Below are positions 11,501-19,576 of a stretch of DNA of 64,000 nucleotides, piece by piece. A model generated the notes under the pieces. It made no database searches. It saw only the letters and a program-made list of their open reading frames with translations, and was not told the origin of the DNA. A program made the position numbers and the translations under genes. Positions within the stretch are counted from its first letter, which is position 1, and each line of letters starts with the position of its first letter. Source of the stretch: Paulinella micropora (lineage: Eukaryota > Cercozoa > Imbricatea > Euglyphida > Paulinellidae); contig WBZZ01003156.1 in the NCBI GenBank assembly GCA_019918135.1, forward strand, positions 5,001 through 69,000, written 5' to 3'.

Positions 11501-13540
11501 AGTTAGCCGGACATGCACACGGGCCTGCTCCCCCTTCAGCCTCTCCTCGAGGTCTTGATTTTCTTTCTTTGGTTTGTGCAAGTGTGTATAATTGTGTTTG
11601 GTGGGTTCTTCAAAATAATAAATGATAGGTACGTAGATAGAATACAACAACGTTGAGCAAACTGTGGCCGGAATCTGATCATTCTTACAAGGAGCCCCTT
11701 TTTTTAAATGTAGGTGCTGAAAGTGCCCTGTCGGAGTCAGTTCCCAGTCCAGGCAGTGATGTGGAAATGCCCATTCGCCGCCTAGCCTTCCAGCCTTCTC
11801 GCACAAGCATCAGCGGGGCAGAGCAAGGCCCTCCTCTGTCTCAAGGTTGAGCTATCCATTGCATGATCGACGCATGCACTTCATATCCCTTTGAAAAGTG
11901 TAGGTGCAAATCTATTGGCAAAGTGTGGGTGCACCATACGTGCGAGTTTGTAGGCATGCAGTATAACATAAGCTGCGTTTACATGCATACATGTAGGTAG
12001 GGTAAGATATGATTGTGTGTGTGTGTGTGTGCGGGGCGCAGGATCTATGAACTTCGCTCCTCTCAGCCCATCCATCAATCGGGTTGATGTGTCAAGGATC
12101 GAAGCAGCGCGTACACACACCCAAAATCTTGCCCAAGACCAAATGGAAATCTCCCTTCATCGCGAGTTGGTAAAAGAGCAGACGGCTCTTGTGTCAATCC
12201 AAGAGCGTTCTGCGCCCCCAGTATTGCCAGCAAGCCGCCCGCCAAGCAATGTTGTGGCGATGTCGAGCAGCTTTGCAAGGGACGAACCGGCAAAAACTGT
12301 CTTTTCAGCTGATGGCTTGCAGCCCAGGTCCAACGTACTGGCCTTCCATCCAGATCAACCAAGGGCAGAAGGGGAAGCTGTCTCAGAAGAAGCGCAGCCA
12401 GGTCTGTTGGGGCTGCGCGTGCACCGGGCCCCGGTAGAAGGACAGGAGCATGGCGAAGGGGACCATTCAGAAGATGGGGATGAACCTGCAGTTGCAGCTG
12501 GCGAAAATCCCGTCGCCATGGAGGATGGCGATGTCAACGCTGCTGAGAATGCGGACACAGATCCAGTGACGGATTCCGACGAGGAAGAAGAGCAAGAAAA
12601 AGAGCAAGCAAAAGAGGAAGTTGAAATCAAGAAAGAAGGAGGTTCTTGGAAGAAATACCTTCACCCGGAATCGGTTGTTTCAAGGCCTGCAGCAGCAGAG
12701 GTGCCAGCAAACAGGATTTCATCGTTGTCTTCGTCCGCTTCGCCTCAAGCCAAAGCTTTGCCCACTTCTCCATCCGTGCACACACGCTCTGCTCCTCCAG
12801 TTCACTCTAGTTCTGCCAAGCAGGCTTCCTATCAGGGCATCACTGCCTCCGCAAAGACTCTTCTTTCAAAGTACGGAATCCAGCTAGCAGAAGGAGAGCC
12901 TGGTAGTGCCAGTGCTGCTGGCTCAGCAATGCGCTCCCCTCTCAAGTCCTTGCGTTCACCTGCGCGCAGCGCTAAGTCGCTTCCGTCGAAAGCTAAGTCT
13001 CCTGTCAAAAGTTTCAAATCCCCTGGCAAGGCCAGAGGTCGCACCCCTCTCAAGTCACCACACAGAGGACGAGTCTTGACTCCTACTTCTCGAAAGCAGA
13101 TCAAACCACCCCCTCCAGTCTCGCCGGACATCGCTTCAGCAGCGGATCCCAAGTCTCCCAGTTGTGCTCACAAGGGTAGTAGGAGCATTTCTCGAGCGAA
13201 GTCTCCTGTGAGAAGGCCGCCTTCGGTGCGACCAACCAGCCCAGCCCCTCCCAGACCTGTGCCACCGCTTCCTCCACGCCCTAACACTAGCTCGATCGAT
13301 CACAACCTGTCAAGTCTAGTTTCTCCACCCAGAAGGCCAGTCCCTCCTCCCCCTAGCACAAAAGGCCAGAGAACACCCAGTGGAGATGTGGACAGGCAGC
13401 CACTTAGGGACATTACTGTTTCAAGTCCAAGTGCTGGCATGAAATTTTCCTTGAACGTGCACAGACAGCCCCAGAGCGTTGTACAATCACACCAGGGTGC
13501 GGATGGTGTCGACGACAGTGTTCAGGATGCCTATTATTAG
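785..13540 (+). CDS. Giant type I surface protein (22 exons): GSDH-PKD-TSP1-Cys-rich-EGF-TM-tail
   Basis: Exons traced by frame, GT-AG borders and phase: 785-824, 908-962, 1026-1153, 1207-1346, 1396-1461, 1515-1578, 1625-1905, 2146-3832, 3964-4377, 4498-5374, 5587-8128, 8211-8547, 8809-8978, 9187-9504, 9563-9644, 9684-10004, 10256-10392, 10491-10618, 10835-11022, 11438-11551, 11714-11845, 12042-13540. The sum is 9,720 bases, an exact multiple of three, so about 3,239 residues. The 9645-9683 interval (39 bases, open in frame) may be retained. The start at 785 gives a signal peptide (MIFFVLLAIIHISYA). Exons 4-7 together spell the conserved front of the glucose/sorbosone dehydrogenase propeller, which strongly supports the tiny introns. 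The protein probably sits at the cell surface, with adhesive or polysaccharide-binding ectodomains and a long cytoplasmic tail. Its ligand and any enzymatic activity are unknown. Confidence 0.85.
1207..3080 (+). other. Glucose/sorbosone dehydrogenase-like propeller module
   Basis: This module covers about residues 75-570. Visible family motifs are FEQPTDLCFADD and VTEMSGK at the start, LWLDISDE next to VGERGLW and a PNF (the family's GLLGxAxHPxF block), GHVFLLYNMD, then AVGDGAG, LAGKLLRVHP and the hallmark WALGLRNPISM. These belong to the soluble quinoprotein / HHIP-like propeller family. In that family the fold may be an oxidoreductase or a pure binding module. Nothing in this sequence decides which, and the fusion to adhesive domains favours binding. 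Confidence 0.8.
1906..2145 (+). repeat. TACA microsatellite filling an intron
   Basis: This 240-base intron of the host gene is almost entirely (TACA)n with TA and TGCA variants. The donor GTAGAT at 1906 and the acceptor ATAG ending at 2145 leave the propeller reading frame in phase. Many open frames run through it because a 4-base repeat lacks stops in several frames; none is a gene. Confidence 0.9.
3080..4377 (+). other. Two PKD domains and a chitobiase-C-like segment
   Basis: The first PKD domain (about 3100-3330) contains WEFGDGSLLEG, HQYSSDGTYTVKL and a closing TITVVAG. The second (about 3964-4230, split by intron 3833-3963) contains GLGSSDADGD, FWDFGD and MYSNAGIYKVKL. Both carry the family's WxFGDG and HxYxxxGxYxVxL signatures. 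Immediately after, about 4255-4377 reads PSSGEYYRDVRV and VYYTLNGE, as in the small beta domain at the C-terminus of chitobiases. PKD domains usually act as extracellular spacers or polysaccharide binders. Confidence 0.75.
4378..4497 (+). repeat. Intron with TACA microsatellite
   Basis: A 120-base intron with donor GTATAC and acceptor AAATAG. Its first half is (TACA)n, like the introns at 1906-2145 and 5375-5586. Confidence 0.85.
4498..6640 (+). other. DFDGD domain, TSP1 pair, second DFDGD domain
   Basis: A domain ending in QARLLFDFDGDRVIDK and FQLYSS (about 4820-5020) recurs as QARLWYDFDGDGIKDR and YELYSS (about 6150-6310), so it is an internal duplication of a family I do not recognise. 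Between them, exon 11 opens with a Gly/Cys-rich patch followed by two thrombospondin type 1 repeats (about 5610-5925). These carry GGWSAWSECTAECG and YGPWSECDASCGG, each followed by RTC and a GGxxC pattern. TSP1 repeats commonly bind glycans or mediate adhesion and can be C-mannosylated at the WxxW tryptophans. Confidence 0.75.
5375..5586 (+). repeat. Intron of TACA, TGCA and TA repeats
   Basis: The intron opens with GTATAC, runs through TACATACA and an ATGCATACGTAC sub-repeat, then a long (TA)n tract (about 5510-5585) that serves as the acceptor region and ends in TATATAG. Splicing restores a Cys/Gly-rich frame. Confidence 0.85.
6640..9504 (+). other. Cys-rich ECC repeats, Thr-rich linker, EGF-like domain
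   Basis: From about 6640 the protein is a string of roughly a dozen 45-60-residue modules, each with C(G/S)xxF or similar, C-P-x-G and a terminal CExxECC/DCC. Good examples are CEVEECC, CEAADCC, CEASECC and CENLECC. The family is not known to me. Exon 12 begins with a linker rich in Pro and Thr (about 8215-8345), probably mucin-like. Exon 14 (9187 onwards) encodes an EGF-like domain with DCTNGGTC and YACDC followed by GFEGRFC. All of this is extracellular by topology. Confidence 0.7.
8548..8808 (+). repeat. Intron with (GT)n and a poly-G run
   Basis: Donor GTAAGC at 8548 and acceptor TTTAG ending at 8808. Inside are a (TG)n tract near 8600-8622 and a 14-base G run near 8660. A further intron at 8979-9186 holds a TTTA/TTGA-rich tract (about 9056-9125). 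Confidence 0.75.
10005..10255 (+). repeat. TCTTTA hexamer intron with a duplicated 3' end
   Basis: The intron starts GTATCT and is mostly (TCTTTA)n. A unit including the TTAAACAATATTAATAC stretch, the acceptor CAATAG and the first bases of the next exon occurs twice, offset by about 143 bases (around 10081-10138 and 10224-10281). I use the second acceptor (10255) because the following exon continues open only from there. Confidence 0.8.
10548..10604 (+). other. Single transmembrane helix of the host protein
   Basis: Exon 18 encodes VIWGASTVAVLSLGGLLYC followed at once by RHRQKKRQ, spliced across intron 10619-10834. A single hydrophobic segment with a basic inner border predicts type I topology. 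Everything before it, with its many cysteines, lies outside the cell and everything after it lies inside. Confidence 0.8.
10835..13540 (+). other. Cytoplasmic tail rich in SP/TP, basic and proline motifs
   Basis: The last four exons encode about 640 residues of low-complexity sequence. An acidic patch (EEEEQEKEQAKEEVEIKKE, about 12575-12635) is followed by an array of basic Ser-Pro motifs (SPLKSLRSP, KSPVKSFKSP, TPLKSP; about 12930-13080) and then proline runs (PPPPVSP, PRPVPPLPPRP). This pattern is typical of proline-directed phosphorylation and SH3/WW or cytoskeletal docking. No catalytic domain is visible. The stop TAG is at 13538-13540. Confidence 0.7.
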
Positions 13541-13860
13541 TCTGCTTGTTTACAACGCCACTGGTTCAGTGTGCACTAACTGATGCCCTTTTACCACTTT
13601 ATCACAGTGATGATGCATGATGCTGGATCTATCACTTGTCTTCATCATGCCAAGGCTTCTGTTGACTGCTTCATATTCAATCAGCAATTCTTGTATGTTT
13701 TCGATATCAATCCTATTGCTTGCAAAAAATGTTGGTGTCACTTGTGGTGGCAGTGCTTTAAGTGGCCCAGTCGCAAAGACACCGTCATCTAATCCAAATC
13801 ATAGTGCTTTCAGCCTAGTTTTGATCACTTTGTTTTATTAAATCTCACAAAGAAGTTTTT
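13541..13860 (+). other. 3' untranslated region of the host gene
   Basis: AT-rich sequence after the stop at 13540 with no coding pattern. An AT-rich TTTATTAAAT near 13835 is the nearest candidate for a poly(A) signal, but it is not canonical. Confidence 0.4.
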
Positions 13861-15501
13861 TCGCAGTGTCCGACCTGATTCAAAAATTTGTATCGAGTGA
13901 CCACCGTGGGCCAGTGCCTCTGGACGATATTCACAACTGCTTCGCAATGCTCGCAAGAAACTGCCGGCAACCGGCAATTGTCTATGAGCTTCGCAATGTC
14001 TCCAGTGAACGGCATGTAACCGGTGCGTCCCCCTTATCAGAATGAATACCGCACCGGACCGAATTATTAATATTGTAGTATTAATATGTTAACTTTCTTC
14101 AAGTTTTTACATCTACTGTTAGTCAAGTTAGACTATGGTTTACACATTGAAGATTATTATTACTGATTAGATCCCTTAGGAAGTGGGAGAGTAATTAGTC
14201 ATAGCGGCCCTTAATATTAATACTAATTACTAGTTATATTGTGACATTTCTGATACTGGTGGCTACCTTTTTAGGTATTACCTATTTCAGTCATATCATT
14301 ACCACTGAGAACGTTACTGTTCTTTTTAATTTCTGTGGCGGGATCGTGTCTGTTGCCCGAAATAAATCCGCTCCAGCCCCACGAAGCCCACGTTGCGTTG
14401 CCAATCGAACGCCCCGGGCGGGTTGCCGCGCAGCAATCAGGGCAGCACCCACGCGTCCTCCGCGTCGTAGTCGATATGTAGGCATCACCCCCCGGATAGC
14501 CGGTAAAAAATACCTTTTCCTGATGACAGGTGCACCAGCTTGTTTTTCAGTATTATTTGTCCGGATTTGGACCTGATGCCATTTTATTCCTGGTCTGTTG
14601 CAGTTTTCCTTTTTAGCTTCACTGAGCTAATATAACGAGACATCATTCTCATCTTTTGAGGACTGTGTTTGGTTGTATTACCGACTTTTTACGAGCTATC
14701 GTTGGGGGCATTACATTTGGAGTCCACATCACTAGGGTGATTTCTTTCTGCTTTGCCACACAGGCAACAGAGTGAATTTTCACTGACCTGTCTCACACGG
14801 GGACGTCAGACGAAAACAAATACTCCAACACAGCTCCCTCATAACTCTTTCACAAAACAAATAATTTGATTGGTCTCAAGCAGGTGTCTCGTACCCTCTA
14901 GCCCAATCAGTATCTGTGTGCTCACAAGGAGACATCAGGTACAAACTCTCTGTCGTTCTTGCTGTTCTCACACAGAGACCAAGAAGAAGGAGGTGGACAG
15001 AAGAGTGAAGGAACACACACAAAACACAAACAAGCATAGGGACAGGAGCACAACACTTTACCCTTCTAGTTTGTGCATTTATCTGCATTATCTCACACAT
15101 ACGTCAGAGTATTTTTGCAAATCTCTGATCGTTTTCTAAAGGTAGGTCTGAGAACCTATCCGACCGACTGTCGACTTCTCAAGGAGAGCTTTTCTAGCTT
15201 CTCTATTACTATCTGTGTGTAGGTCCAAGTGCCTTATACTAGATACAATATAGAAAAGAAGGAGGAGAAAGTAATCTGAGTAAGGAGAACAAGAAATCGG
15301 AGAAAGTCTCAAAGACTATTTTTCCTAAACAAAAACAAACATACAAACAGTGTTTCATAGAGGACAGGGAATCTTATCCTACCCTCTCTATTAGTTTCTC
15401 TCTTTACTAGTCAATCGACTGAAGGAGGAACAGAACACAAACGAACAAAAACCAAACATAGGAGCTGACACTGTCCTCCTGTTGATCACTACTACGACAT
15501 C
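13861..15501 (+). other. Non-coding stretch in front of the retroelement ORFs
   Basis: No gene is visible over about 1.6 kb. By position it should hold the 5' LTR and leader of the element whose gag-like frames begin near 15502. I could not find a matching 3' copy or a clear primer-binding site, so LTR borders cannot be placed. A short G/C-rich patch lies at about 14340-14510. Confidence 0.4.
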
Positions 15502-16261
15502 ATGTCGACAGAGACCGCCGAAGTGAGTGAATTCTCGGAGGCAGATCAAAGAAGAGAAGAAGAAGAAGCAGGAGGAGGAGGAGGAGGAAGAGGATTGAAT
15601 GAAGGAGGAGGAGGAGGATTGAATGAAGGAGGAGGAGATGAAGGAGTAGGAGGAGGAGTAGAAGAGGGTGGGATGATGAAGGAGGATTTGAACAAGAAGA
15701 GACGGGAGGAGGAGGAGCATATGGTAATCCCTTACCACCTGCCTACACGGGAGGAGGAGGACGAAAAATGATCGACTTGATTCATAGTGATGGAGAGGAG
15801 ATCACAGTGGAGGAACAACAGTGGGTGCAAGACCACTATGACCTCACTAAAGAAGAGTTTGATAACAAGATGGGGGTAGAGAAGGATACCTATGTGTGGA
15901 TCCCTCAGGATCAAAGAAGAGAGAAAAGTCGTGCTAAAAAGGATGTCTATATCCTATTATCAAACACAGCACAGCTCCTCGGCAAACTGGTCTCTGATCC
16001 AGAAGAGAGAAAGAAGATACAGCATATCAAGTTTGGGGACACACACACCCACCTTGAATTACTCGATGCTATCTTTGGGGTGTACACTCAAACCCTGATT
16101 TGGGAACGTACATACGGCCCACGATGTGAGGGTTACCTCCAGTACACAAACCCAAGAGCAACGGCCAGATTCCTCGCGACTGGTCAGGAGGCAGTCGATG
16201 TAACAAAAATGAAGACCAATCTGGGTTCGAAAAACTCGAGTGGCGTATTTCATTTTTTACG

Positions 16262-18160
16262 ATGGAAATGAAGGCCTTGGAGGAGGGGAAGGCAGAGATG
16301 GAAAAAAGCATTAAGGCAGCAGGAGAAACTCATCCTGTGATTGATGAGTTAGAGAAGACCGACAGAGTTCTGACCAAGATCAGACTGTTGATGGGTGCGT
16401 TACTGCACAAGGAGGCATGGAAGAGATGGATTCCTACCAAGGATCACTCTGTCCTTAAATCACTTAGTAACGCACCACCGGTCGCCAACAAAGCAGGTGT
16501 TGACCAATATGTGGGGAAATATAATTTTCTCAGATCTGCTTCTGAATTGGTGGCCTTTATCACTCATGCTCAAAAGCTGGTGATATCTGAGAAGAAGAAG
16601 GCGAAAGAGAATGAGGAGTTCGAGAAGACGATGAGACTGGAAAGAATGAAAGCAAAAGTGAGTGGTGCAAAGACACACCCTCCGACATATTTGACCCCAC
16701 CAGCTCCTGCCCCACCAGCCCCTGCACCCTCGGGCTCAACTACGGTGGTGGTCACAAACACGGAGAAGAAGGACAGACAGAACATCATAAATGCCTTCAA
16801 GGGGAAGAAAGGAGGAGTGGCAAGTCTCATGCTATATGCCAAGACGAGCTCAGACAAAGACTCTGATGCTTCGCTTTTGAGCAAGCTCAAAGAGATCAAT
16901 GCCTGCATGAAGGCTTTTCCTTGCGACGAAACGCAGGAATACGAGGCCCTTGTTACTGTTTTTGACCAATCTCTAGTCTCGGAGGGATTTTATCTGACAC
17001 AGTACAAGTTTTTGAGAAAGAAGGAGGAGATTAAGAGAAACAATGCAACAGGCCTGGACGCTCAGTGTGAACTGGCGGTGGCCACACTCATTTCATATTT
17101 TCAATCTCATGGATACCAGCATCTCTGCACTGGTACTCTCATAGGATTTGAAATCTTTGAGACAGTGGCGATGAGTTTGAGGAGTGCTGTTGGCTTGGCG
17201 GCGACCCTTACGGAGGTAGTTTCCTCCTATGGGCTATTCTATGGCCGCAAGTCGATCATCCTCTATTTCTTTTCGGCGTTACACACAGTTAACCCGAGTA
17301 AGCTTACTCAGCTCATACAACAATGCTCGACGTTTAGCTCAGTCAAGTCCAAGAACTTCCTCGAGACACACGTGTTCGAAAATACGGTTCAAAGCGTTGC
17401 TCCGTCAGCACTGTTTCAAGAAGTGATGAGTGCATGCTCAAACATGGACTCGCTCACGGAGGCACATACGGCACAGGCAGGCGGTGTACCTGTTGGCGCA
17501 CAAGCCACGTACACAAACAGAGTTGCCGGTTGGAAGAGACAGAGAGAGCCAGACCTGAAGACCGCATGTTGGAGGTGGTTCGCGGGCTTGCAGTGTAAGG
17601 CACAGATGGAGAACAGAGACTGCTCTTTCAATCATGATAGGCAGAACCCAACAGCAAGGGCAAATTTTCTGAGCAGGACGGAAGGCAAGGAACCGGGCCT
17701 TTTCAATATGCTTCAGATTGCCGCTGTGAACGAAGGTTGGTATGCCAATATGTGTGATGATGAGGAGTTACGAGAGGCAATCATTACCTACATGAAGAGG
17801 ATGAAGGAGAAGAAGGAGGAAAGGGAGAGACAAAAGAACTTAAAGGCCTCTCAAAGAGGACGAGAAGGAGGAGCAGGAGCAGGAGGACGAGGAGGAGGAG
17901 GAGGAGGACGAGGAACATGGAGAGGAGCCTCGAGGTGGCAGGGAACCCCTCAGAGAGGAAGAGGAGGAGGTCGGGGATATACCCCTTATGGAGGGAGAGC
18001 TGTTCGAGCTCCAGCCCCCCTACCCAGAGGAGGAGGAGGCTCGTGGGCAAGCTCCAACCCGAATTTCGGTCAAGCTCAGGCCTGCAACACTGCCTCGGAG
18101 ACCGATACGTCATCCTACCCGGACACTACTCAAGGTAACCGTTTCGAGGTGGTGGAATGA
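16262..18160 (+). CDS. Gag-like protein with CCCH zinc knuckle and RGG tail
   Basis: About 630 residues. The first 250 are helical and charged, with a Pro/Ala linker near residue 140. The middle is a globular helical region, as expected for a capsid-type Gag core. Near residue 435 a CWRWFAGLQC stretch followed by a further C and H forms a C-x8-C-x8-C-x3-H-type knuckle, and the last 100 residues are Gly/Arg-rich (RGG boxes). Zinc knuckle plus RGG suggests RNA binding. It belongs to the retroelement remnant, and two shorter upstream frames (from 15502 and 15768) probably belong to the same gag region. Confidence 0.5.
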   Translation: MEMKALEEGKAEMEKSIKAAGETHPVIDELEKTDRVLTKIRLLMGALLHKEAWKRWIPTKDHSVLKSLSNAPPVANKAGVDQYVGKYNFLRSASELVAFITHAQKLVISEKKKAKENEEFEKTMRLERMKAKVSGAKTHPPTYLTPPAPAPPAPAPSGSTTVVVTNTEKKDRQNIINAFKGKKGGVASLMLYAKTSSDKDSDASLLSKLKEINACMKAFPCDETQEYEALVTVFDQSLVSEGFYLTQYKFLRKKEEIKRNNATGLDAQCELAVATLISYFQSHGYQHLCTGTLIGFEIFETVAMSLRSAVGLAATLTEVVSSYGLFYGRKSIILYFFSALHTVNPSKLTQLIQQCSTFSSVKSKNFLETHVFENTVQSVAPSALFQEVMSACSNMDSLTEAHTAQAGGVPVGAQATYTNRVAGWKRQREPDLKTACWRWFAGLQCKAQMENRDCSFNHDRQNPTARANFLSRTEGKEPGLFNMLQIAAVNEGWYANMCDDEELREAIITYMKRMKEKKEERERQKNLKASQRGREGGAGAGGRGGGGGGRGTWRGASRWQGTPQRGRGGGRGYTPYGGRAVRAPAPLPRGGGGSWASSNPNFGQAQACNTASETDTSSYPDTTQGNRFEVVE

Positions 18161-18193
18161 CTGGAGGGGGAAGAAGAGAGGAAGGAGAAGACT

Positions 18194-19327
18194 GTGAAGT
18201 TTAACCCTAAAGTCACAGTGCTTTCTAATGCTGTTGTGCAGACTGGGCCAACGCTTCCTCTATGTGAAAACAAAGATGTGGGTACACAGAGACTGCAGCC
18301 CCAAGGTAGTCTCATACCCGTTCATACAGCACGGTTACCAATGATAACTGATGCAAATAGGAAGGCGAGACTTGCGATGGAGGCGAGGAGGCCAATGGCA
18401 GACGTATCGCCTCGGCCAAGCAAACAACCACGAACAGACTCAATGTCTACGGTCGCGGCGGGTGGCGAGCAAAAAGACAATGTGTGTACTCAAGTACCAC
18501 AAGACAATGTCGCTCAAATAGTAAATGCACCAGTACCGCAGAATAATAAAAATGTTAATGAGGTGAAGCAGGCGGAGAAGAAGGAGGAGTTGAAAAACTT
18601 AGAGACAAGACTCCAAAATTTGGGACGTAAAGTTCTTGTTCTCGCAGCCAATATACACAGGCCCGATGCTCTGTGTTATACGGAACTTTATTGTGAAACA
18701 TTGAAGACAATATTAAAAGTTGGTAATGATACGATGGCGAATATTAATATTGTCGGCCGGAAGTTTTTTAATCGATACCGGGACTGGGTGGACGGAAATA
18801 TGAAAAAGTCAACGGGCACTCTCAAAGGAGTGAGCAGCCGGACGGATATCACGGGAATCATCACACTGACCTTTAAATTGAAATCCGCACGAGTATACCG
18901 TATGGACCTCTATGTCGTCCCCGGTTACCACGGGTCAATATTACTATCGTATGACCAATTGGCTACGATGGGGGCTGTGATTGATTGCGCCGCACGGCGA
19001 GTGATATATGGAGTAAAAAGAGGAGAAGAGAACGATATTGATCCCTTCAACGCTACTGACTCTTATGAGGCTTATGAGCTGAGTCTAGCGACGGATCACA
19101 AAAAGATGGCCATCGCACATGAGGCACTTGAGGTGTACGTTCACCCCCATGTCGTAAGACCGGATGAACTGTCCTGGACCGACAATTGGGAATCCCAAGT
19201 GTGCACTGTCGTCAGGCCAACCGGGGCTCCGGGGGGGGGGGGGGGAAGGGGAAGTGGAAAACGACCGGTGTCTGCGCTGCAGACAAAACAGTCGTACTCC
19301 AGTCCCAAATGGAGAGCACTCTCTTAG
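18194..19327 (+). CDS. Protease-like segment of the retroelement
   Basis: About 377 residues. The last third contains RMDLYVVPGYHGSILLSYDQ, then AVIDCAARRVIYG. This resembles the back half of retropepsin-like domains of LTR elements, where a DVLLGxDWL-type block is followed by an I-D-x-x segment. The N-terminal part is basic and disordered, with a Lys/Glu helix near residue 130. The assignment rests on that block only. Confidence 0.35.
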   Translation: MKFNPKVTVLSNAVVQTGPTLPLCENKDVGTQRLQPQGSLIPVHTARLPMITDANRKARLAMEARRPMADVSPRPSKQPRTDSMSTVAAGGEQKDNVCTQVPQDNVAQIVNAPVPQNNKNVNEVKQAEKKEELKNLETRLQNLGRKVLVLAANIHRPDALCYTELYCETLKTILKVGNDTMANINIVGRKFFNRYRDWVDGNMKKSTGTLKGVSSRTDITGIITLTFKLKSARVYRMDLYVVPGYHGSILLSYDQLATMGAVIDCAARRVIYGVKRGEENDIDPFNATDSYEAYELSLATDHKKMAIAHEALEVYVHPHVVRPDELSWTDNWESQVCTVVRPTGAPGGGGGRGSGKRPVSALQTKQSYSSPKWRALS

Positions 19328-19535
19328 GTGGCTTGGGCACCTTTTTTCTGTCCGAATAATCCGATTTTTAAATCGGATTCCGTTTTCGCGACTGTTTTGA
19401 CTGCAACTTTTGCACCTAGACTCTTATTAGCAAAGTTATATAAATAAGTAGTAGAGGGGACAAAAAGGCAATGCGATGCAGTCAGGCCAACCGGGGCTCC
19501 AGGGTGGAAGGGAAAACGACAGGTGTCGTGCTTCC
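19211..19535 (+). repeat. Direct repeat and palindrome at the retroelement/viral border
   Basis: The 20-base GTCAGGCCAACCGGGGCTCC occurs at 19211-19230 and again at 19481-19500. Similarity continues for about 30 bases after each copy (GGAAAACGAC then GGTGTC). Between them, 19358-19379 is a palindrome built on AATCCGAT/ATCGGATT. The arrangement marks a rearrangement or insertion border. It lies exactly where the retroelement frames stop and the dense viral-like genes begin. Confidence 0.7.
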
Positions 19536-19576
19536 CGCTCTCTGCCTCTTCCCTCTCCCTGTCTTAGTTCTCAGTG

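Larger units (their letters stand above)
15502..19327 (+). mobile_element. LTR-type retroelement remnant (gag and protease-like part)
   Basis: Overlapping plus-strand frames cover this span. It reads as the 5' coding half of an LTR retroelement: an acidic/Gly-rich leader, a Gag-like protein with a nucleic-acid-binding zinc knuckle, then a protein with a protease-like segment. No reverse transcriptase, RNase H or integrase is present, and the sequence changes character at about 19.4 kb where the viral-like block starts. It is a fossil fragment and is clearly incomplete. Ty3/Gypsy kinship is the likeliest assignment but is weak without RT. Confidence 0.55.

Noticed and set aside
15391-15738. 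Ser-rich minus-strand frame
   Set aside because: Antisense of the GGA-rich leader of the retroelement frame.
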